Positions 1 through 8,932 of a stretch of 64,000 nucleotides of DNA are shown here, piece by piece. A program made the position numbers and the translations under genes. A model generated the notes under the pieces. It was not told the DNA's origin. It did not search any database and was given only the letters and a program-made list of their open reading frames with translations. Positions within the stretch are counted from its first letter, which is position 1; each line of letters begins with the position of its first letter. Source of the stretch: Teredinibacter haidensis (GTDB taxonomy: Bacteria > Pseudomonadota > Gammaproteobacteria > Pseudomonadales > Cellvibrionaceae); NCBI RefSeq assembly GCF_014211975.1, contig NZ_CP060084.1, positions 2,987,001 to 3,051,000 on the forward strand. Reading direction: 5' to 3'.

Positions 1-1133
1 CCGTGTATATGAGATGGATCCAGTATTAGCGATAGAGGCCTGGCCAACGGATCTTTTAATCCTCGAACTTTGCCGTAGGAATGTTCGAGGATTTCAATTC
101 CGGGTTCGTGGGATAGCAAATCAACCATAGCGTTCCACTGGCGAGCACTGCGGTAGCTGCCGTACGCCCAAAAAACCAAACCAATAGCGACTAACATCAG
201 AAAAATAGACGCAAACCAGTTGGAATTTTTTTTCTTCTCAAACCCTGGAGAAAGCACCGACTTCAAGCAGGGCTGCAACAACTCCTCCAGCCTTATTAAA
301 GCAGTGCTCACGCCAGAATAATGCTGAAATTCATAGCCATAGACATGGTGACACTCTTCCAAAGAGGCGGTCATCACACCGCGGTATTCAGATGTCACAT
401 GACCGCGAACAACGCTAGCAATTACAGCTTCGGGCCCCTGTTCCACTAAAACGGTAAGATCGCCCAACTGCATAGTGCTCAGCCGAGCATCCTCCGAAAC
501 ACTAAAGGAGTCGGAGATAAAATCTTGGATCGCCGTTAACATACCCGACACCATATCAGGGTCTTTACTGATGGCGTCGTGTGACATCAGGTGGTGCAGC
601 AGTAAACCCGTATCGCGGTGGATTAAAAACACCTGCTCTACGTGGTAAAGCCTGGTTTTTAAAAGTACCACCTCGGAATAACTGCGACCACTGCGCCAGG
701 CGTCAATACGCCAACCTAGGGATTTCAGCGAGAAACTCTGCTCCAAGGCCTGGTTAAAACTTTCAAATAGCTGCGCAAAGGATTCCCGAATAGATTTACG
801 AATTGCAGGCCCCATAACCGGGTACAGCACATGGGCAATAGCTCTTCGATTATTACCGATAGAACGTTGTAAAGCGTTTTCGATAGTCGTGCCCAAGGCC
901 GCGGCTACAGAGCTGTCCTGGCGAGCCCGAATTTGCAAAGCTTCAGAGATAACCTTCGCCACTGAAACACTAAACTGATGAGGGTTTTCCAGCTGCTGCT
1001 TAAGTGCCAATAACTCACCTAGCTCCGCACCCAGAAGCAGACTTCGCAAGCGCTGAAGATCATCGCCAGATGTTGGTTCGTGACCTGAAGCGGCGAACAC
1101 GTTTTCCGTTCGTTTCGGAGCAACCGTTTCCAT
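1..1133 (-). CDS. OmpA/MotB-type large envelope protein, N-terminal part (runs off left edge)
   Basis: The frame is open from an ATG at 1133 to the window edge, so about 377 residues are present and the C-terminus is missing. The N-terminal 300 residues are soluble and include a stretch around VLYPVMGPAIRKSIRES and another around VFLIHRDTGLLLHHL. These match a recurrent family of cytosolic N-domain plus one TM helix plus C-terminal OmpA/MotB peptidoglycan-binding domain. One membrane helix follows the Lys run (about residues 305-325, ASIFLMLVAIGLVFWAY). The OmpA domain itself would lie outside the window, so it is inferred. The gene follows the coiled-coil gene with 8 bases between stop and start, so the two are very likely co-transcribed. 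The role is probably envelope anchoring. Exact function is unknown. Confidence 0.7.
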   Translation of the reverse strand, partial: METVAPKRTENVFAASGHEPTSGDDLQRLRSLLLGAELGELLALKQQLENPHQFSVSVAKVISEALQIRARQDSSVAAALGTTIENALQRSIGNNRRAIAHVLYPVMGPAIRKSIRESFAQLFESFNQALEQSFSLKSLGWRIDAWRSGRSYSEVVLLKTRLYHVEQVFLIHRDTGLLLHHLMSHDAISKDPDMVSGMLTAIQDFISDSFSVSEDARLSTMQLGDLTVLVEQGPEAVIASVVRGHVTSEYRGVMTASLEECHHVYGYEFQHYSGVSTALIRLEELLQPCLKSVLSPGFEKKKNSNWFASIFLMLVAIGLVFWAYGSYRSARQWNAMVDLLSHEPGIEILEHSYGKVRGLKDPLARPLSLILDPSHIH

Positions 1134-1141
1134 TAGACGCT

Positions 1142-1699
1142 CTATGCCTGGTCAGGCGCAGCCGGATTAGAATCGCTTAACTGGCTGGCAATGCCACTCA
1201 GCAGGCTTGCCAAACTGGTGCGATCTGCTTTGTCCGCGGTAAGTTTTTCTACATTGGCCTGGATGCTTCGATTTAGTTCCGATTCAACCTTTTCGAGCTT
1301 CTGCGACATCTGTATTGAAAGGCTATCCATCTGATCCAGAATATCCACATGAGCTGCCTTATTCGCGGTATTCTGCCGTTCCAGCGTAGCGTCTATATCG
1401 TCGAGGCGGTTGTTTAGTGCAGAGTTTTCCTGCTGTCTTGCTTCGGACTCTTCCTGTAACGCGCCCATCAGAGTATCCAATCGCGTTCCAACTTCAGCAA
1501 AGCGCCTGTCGCAATCTCCGCGCAATGTAGTGATAGTGTCCACCAACTGTTGCTCAAGATCCGCCCGCTTCTGGTCGTGCTGACGAACCTGCTCGCCAAA
1601 CAGAATTTCCCGAACCTGCACTAGCGCCTGCAAACTGGCATCGGCTTCTAACGTATCGTCTTTCTCAGTTTTCTTGGGCGTTTTTGTGCGTGTTGTCAT
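1142..1699 (-). CDS. Coiled-coil protein, partner of the OmpA-type protein
   Basis: This is a 185-residue soluble protein, highly charged and heptad-like from about residue 20 to 165, with no signal peptide or membrane helix. I place the start at the ATG at 1699 (MTTRTKTPKKTEK), preceded by a strong GGGAGGTAAT ribosome site. Longer upstream in-frame starts lack one. The N-terminus is Lys/Thr rich. The gene lies 8 bases before the OmpA-type gene, and a coiled-coil protein beside this OmpA architecture is a recurring arrangement. It could be a scaffold or regulator binding the cytosolic N-domain of its neighbour; that is inference. No enzymatic motif is visible. Confidence 0.7.
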   Translation of the reverse strand: MTTRTKTPKKTEKDDTLEADASLQALVQVREILFGEQVRQHDQKRADLEQQLVDTITTLRGDCDRRFAEVGTRLDTLMGALQEESEARQQENSALNNRLDDIDATLERQNTANKAAHVDILDQMDSLSIQMSQKLEKVESELNRSIQANVEKLTADKADRTSLASLLSGIASQLSDSNPAAPDQA

Positions 1700-2496
1700 T
1701 ATTACCTCCCTGGGGATAATGTGGGAATAACCCGTATTAACACCTACAGAGCCCCGGCAGGGGTCTCTTGGCCATTTATTAACTATAGCTGCCACACCAA
1801 TTTCCGTCAGTTTTATACCCAGCTTGAAGGAAATAGCTCAGTCTTAGAACAAAACAATGGGCAGCCTACTGTGTCTTTTCAACTATATCAATTCAGACGA
1901 CAAGATCACGACCTAAATTTGTGTGAGCGCGAAGACTTCAAACGTAGAGACAGGGAAAGAATGTACAACTCGCTGGAGCTTACCACCGCGCAGCTACCGG
2001 GTATCAAAACAGCGGAGCTTCTGAACCGGGGCAAGTAAACACTGGCAATACAGAGTACATCTTTGTGGTTATTGTTGGTGAAGTGAGAGGTTTAGTCGGG
2101 CAAGGCCCAGAGTGCTAGCGGCGAAACGGTCGAAGTGTTATAGCAATAGAAACACTAGCCAGGCCAAGTAGCAGGCGAACAATTCCGGTGAGTAATACCT
2201 ACACACCGCACAATATCTTAACTATTCTCACAATACTTTCGCGCGCACGCTATTGAATCTTTTCAGGGGGATAGTTGTTGCTAGGAACCGTGTGTGGAGA
2301 GGATTCTTTGGCGCGAGGAGGGGGATATTAGCTCTGGAAGTGAGATCAGCTACAACAAACTTACCCAATTAAAGTAATGAGCAAGTGGGTGGGTGCTCTA
2401 ATCTCGTATGACACTTAAAAAATCCGATTACAAACGATTAAATTCGCAAACAGATAGAACAAGGGCCTGCATAAACAGGCCCCCTACTAACGGTAT
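1700..2496. other. Intergenic region, about 0.8 kb
   Basis: No convincing gene. A 105-codon plus-strand open frame (1721-2038) overlaps the leader of the coiled-coil gene, lacks a ribosome site and has no recognisable features. A GC hairpin at 2463-2482 lies just downstream of the 2497-2829 gene. Confidence 0.5.
2463..2482 (-). terminator. Possible terminator of the chemoreceptor/110-aa operon
   Basis: A 7-bp GC-rich inverted repeat (gggcctg/caggccc, 6-base loop) sits 14 bases past the stop of the 110-residue gene. The U tract on the minus strand is weak (CTTGTTC), so termination is only probable. Confidence 0.45.
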
Positions 2497-2829
2497 TTAC
2501 TTTTTACGCGCTTTGTATGCACGAATAATTTTATTAAAGTTTTCCGCATAATCTTCCAGCTCAGAGATCTTTGCCTTTTCATCCCTACGCGATATAGAAG
2601 CACAGGCAAGATACGCTTCCATACCCTTTACGTAAGCGGTAACTTCATTTTTTGCCTTGATCATCTGCGCTGAAACCGCCGTTTCTGCGTCTGGCAATGC
2701 TCCCGGCTTTGCGGGCTCATCACAGGCAGCAATGGCCTGATTCGCAACTCCAAACACAAGGCTAGCCAGCATTGCGACAAAAATTTTATTGACAATGGTA
2801 TCAAAAACTAAAACTCTGCTTTTCATCAT
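2497..2829 (-). CDS. Small exported protein of unknown function, downstream of chemoreceptor
   Basis: The product is 110 residues. The N-terminus has a basic start, a hydrophobic core (IFVAMLASLVFGVA) and a possible cleavage site. The string IAAC at residues 33-36 also fits a lipobox, so it may be either a periplasmic protein or a lipoprotein. The rest is a charged alpha-helical domain with a second Cys (YLACAS) and a very basic C-terminus (RAYKARKK). The gene starts 28 bases after the chemoreceptor stop, on the same strand. Co-transcription suggests a periplasmic accessory of the receptor, but this is inference. I do not recognise the family. Confidence 0.6.
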   Translation of the reverse strand: MMKSRVLVFDTIVNKIFVAMLASLVFGVANQAIAACDEPAKPGALPDAETAVSAQMIKAKNEVTAYVKGMEAYLACASISRRDEKAKISELEDYAENFNKIIRAYKARKK

Positions 2830-2857
2830 AAACCTATTACTTTCAAACGACGATTAA

Positions 2858-4381
2858 TTAAATTTTAAAACGGCCTACCAGCTCCATCATTTCTGCAGCG
2901 CGCTGTTCCAACTCACGGCTATTAGCCGTGATACGGCCGGAACTCTCCGCCGTTTTATTAGCGACACTGGAAACACTGTTGACACTCTGCTCAATTTGCA
3001 GAGCCGCCGCGCTTTGCTGCTCGGAGGTCGCGGCAATCTGATTCGTTCGGTCACGAATCATACTGACTATAGACGTTATATTTTCAAGTGCCACTGAAGC
3101 TTCTCCGGCGGTAGCCACTGTGGACTCTGCCGCGGTTGTGCCAGCCCCCATCATATCCACAGCTTTTTGGGCCCCGTCCTGCAAACGCTCTATCATCTCT
3201 TGAATTTCAGTGGTCGAACTCTGGGTTTTAGAGGCCAACGTACGAACTTCATCAGCCACTACCGCAAATCCGCGACCCTGCTCGCCCGCACGCGCTGCCT
3301 CAATAGCCGCATTCAGTGCCAGTAAGTTTGTTTGCTCTGCAATACCCCGAATCACATCCAGTACAGAACCAATACCTACGGTTTCCTGACGCAGGCTCTC
3401 AATCACTTCGGAAGAGTTTTTAATCTCCTGTGATAGTCGCTCTATCTGTGTAACCGTGCCATTTACGGTATTCTTACCAACTATGGCGGCGCCATCGGCT
3501 TGGGCCGCACTGTCTGCCGCCTCCGAAACGCTCAACGTAACTTCCTGAATGGCGCTCGCCATTTCGTTTACTGCGCTCACAACGTGCTGGATATCAGTTT
3601 GCTGGGCAATACTGGCATGCTCATTCTCCTCCGACATTCCCGACAGGCCGCTCGCACCTTCGTCCACAGATTTCGCGAGGCCAATCACGTTGCTGATAAT
3701 ATCGTTCAGTCGCTCGATAAAGGCGTTAAAGCAACGAGCCAACTCGGAAATTTCATCGCTTCCCGAAACAGGTAAGCGCTGAGTTAGGTCACCTTCGCCC
3801 TCGGAGATATCGCGCAAAGCTTTCACAACAACATTTACAGGCTTGATAACGCTCGCCTGAATCAGGTACGCCAAGCCCGCCGACAGCAAACTAATCAGCA
3901 CCACAATCCAAAAGGCGTTCAACGTCATATCCCGAATGGTTTCGTCCACTTCGGCATAATCAACATAGAGAGAAATACTACCGACAGGCTTACCCTCTGC
4001 AACAATTTCTTCGGTAACAATAACGCCATCAGCCACCGACTCTACACCCAAGGTATTTGGAGAGCTTGGCAGCAAATTGCTGGCATCGCCCAAGGAATAA
4101 GTGGCGAAGGCTGTGCGATTAACATAAACCGTTGCCGCTCGAATCTTAGGGCTTACGCTCAAAGCATTCAAAGAGGCTTCGACTGTCATATCGTCTTCGA
4201 AGGTAATCGCTCCTTCGCTTGCCTTTCCTAATACCTGGGCAAGTGTTCGAGCATCTTCAAGAATAGCGGCTTCCAGGGTGGATATGCCGGAGCGTACATT
4301 CACCACGGTGCTAACAACTACGGCTGCAACACAGGTAAGACTGACGCTTAATAAAATTTTCCACTTCAACGAGAAGTTCAT
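2858..4381 (-). CDS. Methyl-accepting chemotaxis protein (transmembrane)
   Basis: This 507-residue chemoreceptor has TM1 at about residues 8-29, a periplasmic sensor of about 120 residues, TM2 at about 152-174, a HAMP domain (about 175-228) and a cytoplasmic signalling domain. The hairpin tip is clear (EQTNLLALNAAIEAARAGEQ), the region that binds CheA and CheW. The periplasmic domain is short, contains an ILEDARTLAQVLG helix, and resembles the small CHASE8-like sensors of gammaproteobacteria; its ligand cannot be read from sequence. There is no C-terminal NWETF-like pentapeptide for CheR/CheB tethering. It probably forms an operon with the small exported protein downstream. Confidence 0.93.
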   Translation of the reverse strand: MNFSLKWKILLSVSLTCVAAVVVSTVVNVRSGISTLEAAILEDARTLAQVLGKASEGAITFEDDMTVEASLNALSVSPKIRAATVYVNRTAFATYSLGDASNLLPSSPNTLGVESVADGVIVTEEIVAEGKPVGSISLYVDYAEVDETIRDMTLNAFWIVVLISLLSAGLAYLIQASVIKPVNVVVKALRDISEGEGDLTQRLPVSGSDEISELARCFNAFIERLNDIISNVIGLAKSVDEGASGLSGMSEENEHASIAQQTDIQHVVSAVNEMASAIQEVTLSVSEAADSAAQADGAAIVGKNTVNGTVTQIERLSQEIKNSSEVIESLRQETVGIGSVLDVIRGIAEQTNLLALNAAIEAARAGEQGRGFAVVADEVRTLASKTQSSTTEIQEMIERLQDGAQKAVDMMGAGTTAAESTVATAGEASVALENITSIVSMIRDRTNQIAATSEQQSAAALQIEQSVNSVSSVANKTAESSGRITANSRELEQRAAEMMELVGRFKI

Positions 4382-4570
4382 TAATAGACCTATATGTTTT
4401 TTTTTAACTCCCCATATGTATAGTTGATTTTGATCGTACTTGCAGAGAGATTGATTGAAACAATCGTGGAAAGGACCCTCCCAGAGAGGGAGATCAAAAA
4501 GGCGTGATATTTAGTGATTTTTGTGCTATTAAAAGCATCCGCTAAGAACCAATTCATATATCAACCTCGA

Positions 4571-4590
4571 GGCAGGTAAAAAAGCCTGCC
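4571..4590 (-). terminator. Candidate hairpin downstream of the 247-aa gene
   Basis: The stem ggcagg/cctgcc with an A-rich loop lies about 50 bases past the stop of the 4641-5384 gene. No clear U tract follows on the minus strand, so this is a weak candidate. Confidence 0.3.
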
Positions 4591-4640
4591 CTTTCGGTTT
4601 GCTTGTATAGCCAGCGTAAATGGCACAAACGTTAGGAACG

Positions 4641-5384
4641 TTAGTGTCCGTGATTAGCTCCATGAGCGGAACCTAAACTGTTTCCTTCGGCATCGTAAAA
4701 GCCTTCCGCACCGTGACTAATAAACCCTAGGTTAATCATTTTCAGTAAAAACGGATCGGACTCATTATCACCAATATCAGCGTAGTCAGTACTCTGATAA
4801 CCCTCCCATTTTGAGAAGTTTTGTTGGATTCTTTTGTTATCTATCACCACATCATCCAACTGCCAGGTTAATTGGTCTTCTTTGTTTTTCGCGCTGTAGT
4901 AGCTTGCTAGATTTTTATTCGGGAGCCATACCAACGTGCGCTCAGTATCGTCGGATTTAAGGCTGTAGGTCTGCTGTAGCTCGCACCCCTCGCCCTCGGT
5001 TTTCACCAACTGCATTTTGTCTCGTAACTGTTGATCAAACAGCTGCGTTTTTTCCAGCCAGTTATTGTCATTAGACATAGATTGGGGCTCATACTCAATT
5101 GCTCGTTCCTGCCTATTGAAAGCCTGTACAACACGCAAACGACCATTAGAGGTTTTATTCCAGATTAAGGTAATACCCTTATCTATATGATCGTGAGCGA
5201 CCACATTACCACTACGCCACAACTCAATCGTTTTCTCTTTTTTCTTGTCTGTTCCCAAGGCCTGCTGGCTTACATGATAAGTTGCACCCACGGCAATATT
5301 CTCTTCACAGGCAGGCTTATCTGAAGCCGATGCTGCACCGCTAAAAAACAAAAATAAGAAGGCACATTTTGAAAATTTGTTCAT
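4641..5384 (-). CDS. Exported protein of unknown function next to alkaline phosphatases
   Basis: The 247-residue product has a clear signal peptide (FLFLFFSGAASA before SDKPACEE) and a GGAG ribosome site upstream of the ATG. The mature protein is polar, with two Cys (CEEN near the N-terminus and GEGCEL in the middle) that could form a disulphide. The extreme C-terminus is rich in His and Gly (SAHGANHGH), which could bind metal. It lies downstream of the alkaline phosphatase pair, but a good terminator at 5431-5450 separates them, so it probably has its own promoter. I do not recognise a Pfam family. A periplasmic role connected with phosphate or metal is only a guess from position. Confidence 0.65.
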   Translation of the reverse strand: MNKFSKCAFLFLFFSGAASASDKPACEENIAVGATYHVSQQALGTDKKKEKTIELWRSGNVVAHDHIDKGITLIWNKTSNGRLRVVQAFNRQERAIEYEPQSMSNDNNWLEKTQLFDQQLRDKMQLVKTEGEGCELQQTYSLKSDDTERTLVWLPNKNLASYYSAKNKEDQLTWQLDDVVIDNKRIQQNFSKWEGYQSTDYADIGDNESDPFLLKMINLGFISHGAEGFYDAEGNSLGSAHGANHGH

Positions 5385-5430
5385 TTTTTTCTCCTAGACT
5401 GGTAGTAATTCTCACTATCAGTTATGACAG

Positions 5431-5450
5431 AAAAGGGGCCCTACGGCCCC
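5431..5450 (-). terminator. Rho-independent terminator of the alkaline phosphatase operon
   Basis: On the minus strand a 6-bp GGGGCC/GGCCCC stem with a 4-base loop is followed by TTTTCTGTC, about 40 bases after the stop of the 5488-7335 gene. This is a standard intrinsic terminator shape. Confidence 0.7.
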
Positions 5451-5487
5451 AATCCCTTTTACTTTGACTCAACTATTAAGACAAGAT

Positions 5488-7335
5488 TTAATCAAGCTCA
5501 GCTTCGGCGAGACCAACCAGATCGGCAGCGTAATTCATCACATGAAAGATGACGTTTTGCTCGTTGGTTCCCGTTACTAGAGAGGCGCCAGGACCCTGAG
5601 CATAAATACCAACATCTTCACCAGCATGCGTTTCAGAACCGAGAGGCACCATCGCTTCCTGGTGGTAACCAGGCGCTTCGGTATCGACCCACAGCAGATC
5701 TTTACGACCTGTATCGGCCGGCTCGTTGTAGCTGGCGTCAGAATCAGTCTCATCGCCGTAGTCGCGGAAGCCCAAACCGTTGGTATAACCAACCGTGGTG
5801 TAAGACATGCCATCGGAAGCGGTCGCATACTGCTCGCTACCAACATTAACGACTTTTCCTAGAATCGGATTACCACGCTTGGGATAACCGGCAATGGTAA
5901 ATACGTGGCTGTGGTCGGCAGTTACGATAATCAGCGTCTCTTCCATATTGCTCATCTCGACGGCTTTAGCGATCGCTTTGGAAAAAGCGATCGTATCGGC
6001 CAAAGCACCGTATGCATTACCCGCGTGGTGGGCATGGTCAATACGGCCAGACTCTACCATCAGGAAGTAGCCCTTGCTGTTGTTATCGAGAATGTCGATG
6101 GCTTTTTCGGTCATCTCGGCAATGGAAGGTTCACCGGCGATATCATTCTCGCGATCAGCTTCATATTGCATATGAGATTCATTGAACAAGCCGAACAACT
6201 GTGGCGTGATTGCAGCGTCGACGGCATTGAAACCCGCTTGATCATATACATAAACACCATCCGCATAGGCGTCTTGCCATTCAGCAGTCAGGTCACGACC
6301 ATCGGTACGATCGCCTTCAACACTGCTTACCGCATCGGAGCTGTTGAAAGCCACATCTTTTGGTAAGAAGTGACGACGACCACCGCCTAAGACAACTTCC
6401 AGACCATCGACATCCAGACCAGTGTAGTGCGCTTCCAGGTTCGCTTCGAAACCCACCAATTGAGAAGCAATATCTTCACAACCCGCGGTAACCGCGGCTG
6501 CAGGCATATCAGAAACGTCTTCCCAGTTACGATCGGCAGACTTGGCGTAGGTCGCAGCAGGAGTGGCGTGAGTAATACGCGCCGTTGAGATAATGCCGGT
6601 AGACTTGCCGGCAATTTCTGCCAGCTCTAACGCTGAAACCAACTCGTTACCCGCAACCGTAGTACAGTCACCGCGAACAATATCTTCGTCCACACCAATA
6701 ACACCTACATCGGTTTTAACACCACTCATCATGGCGGTCATAGTACCGGCAGAATCAGGCGTTTGAGCGTCGACATTGTAGGTTTTGGCTAGACCGGCAA
6801 AAGGAAACTTGCCGAAGCTAAGGGTATTTTCTTCACCCAACATACCTTTCAGCTGACCTTCCAGAATACGTGCAGCAGTAACCGTGGAAACCCCCATGCC
6901 GTCACCGACAAACAGGATTACATTCTTAGCACTGCCAGCCGTTGCTGCGTAGCCCTCAACTGCCGCTGCTTTCGCAGAACCCTCTTTGTACCAGCTGTTG
7001 CTTTCAGTATTACCCATCATATCGAAAGTGATTTCTGCATATGGCAGACAGGCATATTCAGTATTGGTAATTTCATCGGTTCCAAGAGCTGAATCGACGT
7101 TGCTGTCCAAACCTGAATCCAACTGGATACCGCCACCAGGACAGTTACTATCACCCGCATCCAAGTTCGTCTGCACGATCAAAGAGTTCAGACCCGCAGA
7201 ACCAGTAACACCTGCGTCACCGGTAACACCCTCTTCGCCGACAGCACCAGCGGCACCGTCTTTACCATCGTCACCACCACAGGCAGTCAAGCTTATAACC
7301 GCGGCACACAATAATGTTTTTTTAAGGTTATTCAT
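5488..7335 (-). CDS. Alkaline phosphatase, lipoprotein with collagen-like N-terminus
   Basis: This is a 615-residue PF00245-type alkaline phosphatase that hydrolyses phosphate monoesters. The start at 7335 (MNNLKKT) has a GGGGAG ribosome site; longer forms run into the neighbouring gene. The signal peptide ends in the lipobox LTAC (Cys18), so the enzyme should be membrane-anchored. Gly-X-X repeats (GKDGAAGAVGEEG and on) and a spacer of about 100 residues precede the catalytic domain. Catalytic landmarks are visible: ILFVGDGMG, the nucleophile Ser in TPDSAGT, ESGRIDHAHH, VTADHSH and SETHAGED. It is the second gene of a tandem pair, 12 bases after the upstream paralogue, and the catalytic domains are nearly collinear. 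Expression is probably PhoB-controlled through the shared promoter. Confidence 0.95.
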   Translation of the reverse strand: MNNLKKTLLCAAVISLTACGGDDGKDGAAGAVGEEGVTGDAGVTGSAGLNSLIVQTNLDAGDSNCPGGGIQLDSGLDSNVDSALGTDEITNTEYACLPYAEITFDMMGNTESNSWYKEGSAKAAAVEGYAATAGSAKNVILFVGDGMGVSTVTAARILEGQLKGMLGEENTLSFGKFPFAGLAKTYNVDAQTPDSAGTMTAMMSGVKTDVGVIGVDEDIVRGDCTTVAGNELVSALELAEIAGKSTGIISTARITHATPAATYAKSADRNWEDVSDMPAAAVTAGCEDIASQLVGFEANLEAHYTGLDVDGLEVVLGGGRRHFLPKDVAFNSSDAVSSVEGDRTDGRDLTAEWQDAYADGVYVYDQAGFNAVDAAITPQLFGLFNESHMQYEADRENDIAGEPSIAEMTEKAIDILDNNSKGYFLMVESGRIDHAHHAGNAYGALADTIAFSKAIAKAVEMSNMEETLIIVTADHSHVFTIAGYPKRGNPILGKVVNVGSEQYATASDGMSYTTVGYTNGLGFRDYGDETDSDASYNEPADTGRKDLLWVDTEAPGYHQEAMVPLGSETHAGEDVGIYAQGPGASLVTGTNEQNVIFHVMNYAADLVGLAEAELD

Positions 7336-7348
7336 CACAGATCTCCCC

Positions 7349-8932
7349 TTATTCCTGGCCAAGCCCAAGGGCTTCCCGAATGATGTGGAATACCACGTTT
7401 TGTTCCACGACACCCTGTGCTTTATGCGCACCGGGGCCACTTGCGTGCAGCGTAATATCTTCACCCGCATGAGTTTCGGAACCCAAAGGAATCAACGCTT
7501 CCTGGTGATAGCCGGAGCTCATGGTCTCAACGTCTGACAGATCTTTGCGCTCGTTATCGTTGGCTGAATCGTAGCGGGCGTCCGCATCCGTCTCATCACC
7601 TAAATTAGCAAAGCCCTTACCATTGGTGTAACCCAACGTGGTGTACGGCATACCATCGGAGGCCAAGGCTGGCTCCGTTGAACCAACAGAAATTACTTTA
7701 CCCAGAATGGGATTACCGCGCTTTGGATAACCGGCAATGGTAAATACGTGACTGTGATCGGCGGTGACCAGAATCAGAGTTTCAGCAGGGTCAGTTGCAT
7801 CAACCGCCGCCTGAACTGCATCAGCAAAAGCGATGGTGTCGGTCAGTGCGTTGTAGGCACTCCCCGCATGATGGCCGTGATCGATACGGCCAGATTCAAC
7901 CATCAGGAAAAAGCCCTTGTCGTTATTGTCCAGAATGTCGATCGCCTTAGCCGTCATCTCAGCAATGGAAGGCTCACCGGCTGTATCGTTTGCGCGGTCG
8001 GCTTCGTACTGCATGTGAGATTCGTTAAACAAGCCGAACACGCGCTCTGTAGTAGCCGCATCAATCGCGTTAAAACCTGTTTGGTCAAATACGTAGGTGC
8101 CATTTGCGTACTGGGATTGCCATTCCGTTACTAGGTTGCGGCCATCCGTACGATCCCCTTCAACGGTGCTTACAGCATCGGCACTGTTAGCGCTTGCATC
8201 TTTTGGCAGGAAGTGGCGGCGACCACCGCCCATCACCACTTCAATACCGTCAACATCGGAACCTTCAAAACGTGCTTCCAGATTCGCTTCGAAGTTAACC
8301 AGCTGCGAGGCGATATCTTCGCAACCAGCATCGACTGCGGCTGAGGGCATATCGGATACATCTTCCCAGTTACGATCGGCAGACTTGGCGTAGGTTGCGG
8401 CAGGAGTGGCGTGAGTAATACGTGCGGTAGATAAAACACCGGTAGACAAGCCTTTCAGCTCCGCCATTTCTAATGCGGTCGCGACTTCGTTACCGATAGC
8501 GGTTTCACAGTTTCCACGCTCAACATCTTCGTCAACACCGATAACTCCAACATCGGTTTTCAGACCCGACATCATCGCCGTCATAGTGCCCGCAGAGTCT
8601 GGGGTCTGAGCATCAACGTTGTAAGTCTTAACCAGCGCCGTATAAGGAAAGGTTTCAAAGCTCAAATAGCCCTCTTCACCTGGTTTACCCGCGAGCTGAC
8701 CTTCCAGAATACGAGCAGCGGTGAGGGTAGAAATGCCCATACCATCGCCCACAAATAAAATGACATTCTTCGCGCTATTGCTTTGTGTCCGCGCAAGCTT
8801 GGCAGTGATATTAGCTTGAGCATCTGTGTACCAGTCGCTACTGGACTGAGATGCTGGCAATACCTGACCATATGAGCTCACGGAAACGGCAACCAGTGCT
8901 GCAGTTAAAGCTGCTAGACCTGTTACTTTCAT
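7349..8932 (-). CDS. Alkaline phosphatase, periplasmic or secreted
   Basis: The 527-residue protein belongs to the PhoA-like PF00245 family. A Sec signal peptide (TAALVAVSVSSYG) has no lipobox Cys, so the product should be soluble in the periplasm or outside. Key motifs are the metal-binding VGDGMG near residue 60, the Ser nucleophile in TPDSAGTM, ESGRIDHGHH and VTADHSHVF, and the late His in ETHAGED. It is the first gene of the tandem pair and very similar to the downstream lipoprotein phosphatase, except for the latter's collagen-like extension. The pair probably arose by local duplication. It takes phosphate from organic monoesters, and the Na/Pi cotransporter at 29.5-31.2 kb would fit the same physiology. 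Confidence 0.95.
   Translation of the reverse strand: MKVTGLAALTAALVAVSVSSYGQVLPASQSSSDWYTDAQANITAKLARTQSNSAKNVILFVGDGMGISTLTAARILEGQLAGKPGEEGYLSFETFPYTALVKTYNVDAQTPDSAGTMTAMMSGLKTDVGVIGVDEDVERGNCETAIGNEVATALEMAELKGLSTGVLSTARITHATPAATYAKSADRNWEDVSDMPSAAVDAGCEDIASQLVNFEANLEARFEGSDVDGIEVVMGGGRRHFLPKDASANSADAVSTVEGDRTDGRNLVTEWQSQYANGTYVFDQTGFNAIDAATTERVFGLFNESHMQYEADRANDTAGEPSIAEMTAKAIDILDNNDKGFFLMVESGRIDHGHHAGSAYNALTDTIAFADAVQAAVDATDPAETLILVTADHSHVFTIAGYPKRGNPILGKVISVGSTEPALASDGMPYTTLGYTNGKGFANLGDETDADARYDSANDNERKDLSDVETMSSGYHQEALIPLGSETHAGEDITLHASGPGAHKAQGVVEQNVVFHIIREALGLGQE

Noticed and set aside
1721..2038. 105-codon plus-strand open frame opposite the coiled-coil gene leader
   Set aside because: No ribosome site, no protein-like pattern, and it overlaps the other gene's control region.
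7336..7470. Upstream extension of the lipoprotein phosphatase reading frame
   Set aside because: It runs into the coding end of the preceding phosphatase; the ATG at 7335 has a ribosome site and gives a proper lipoprotein signal.
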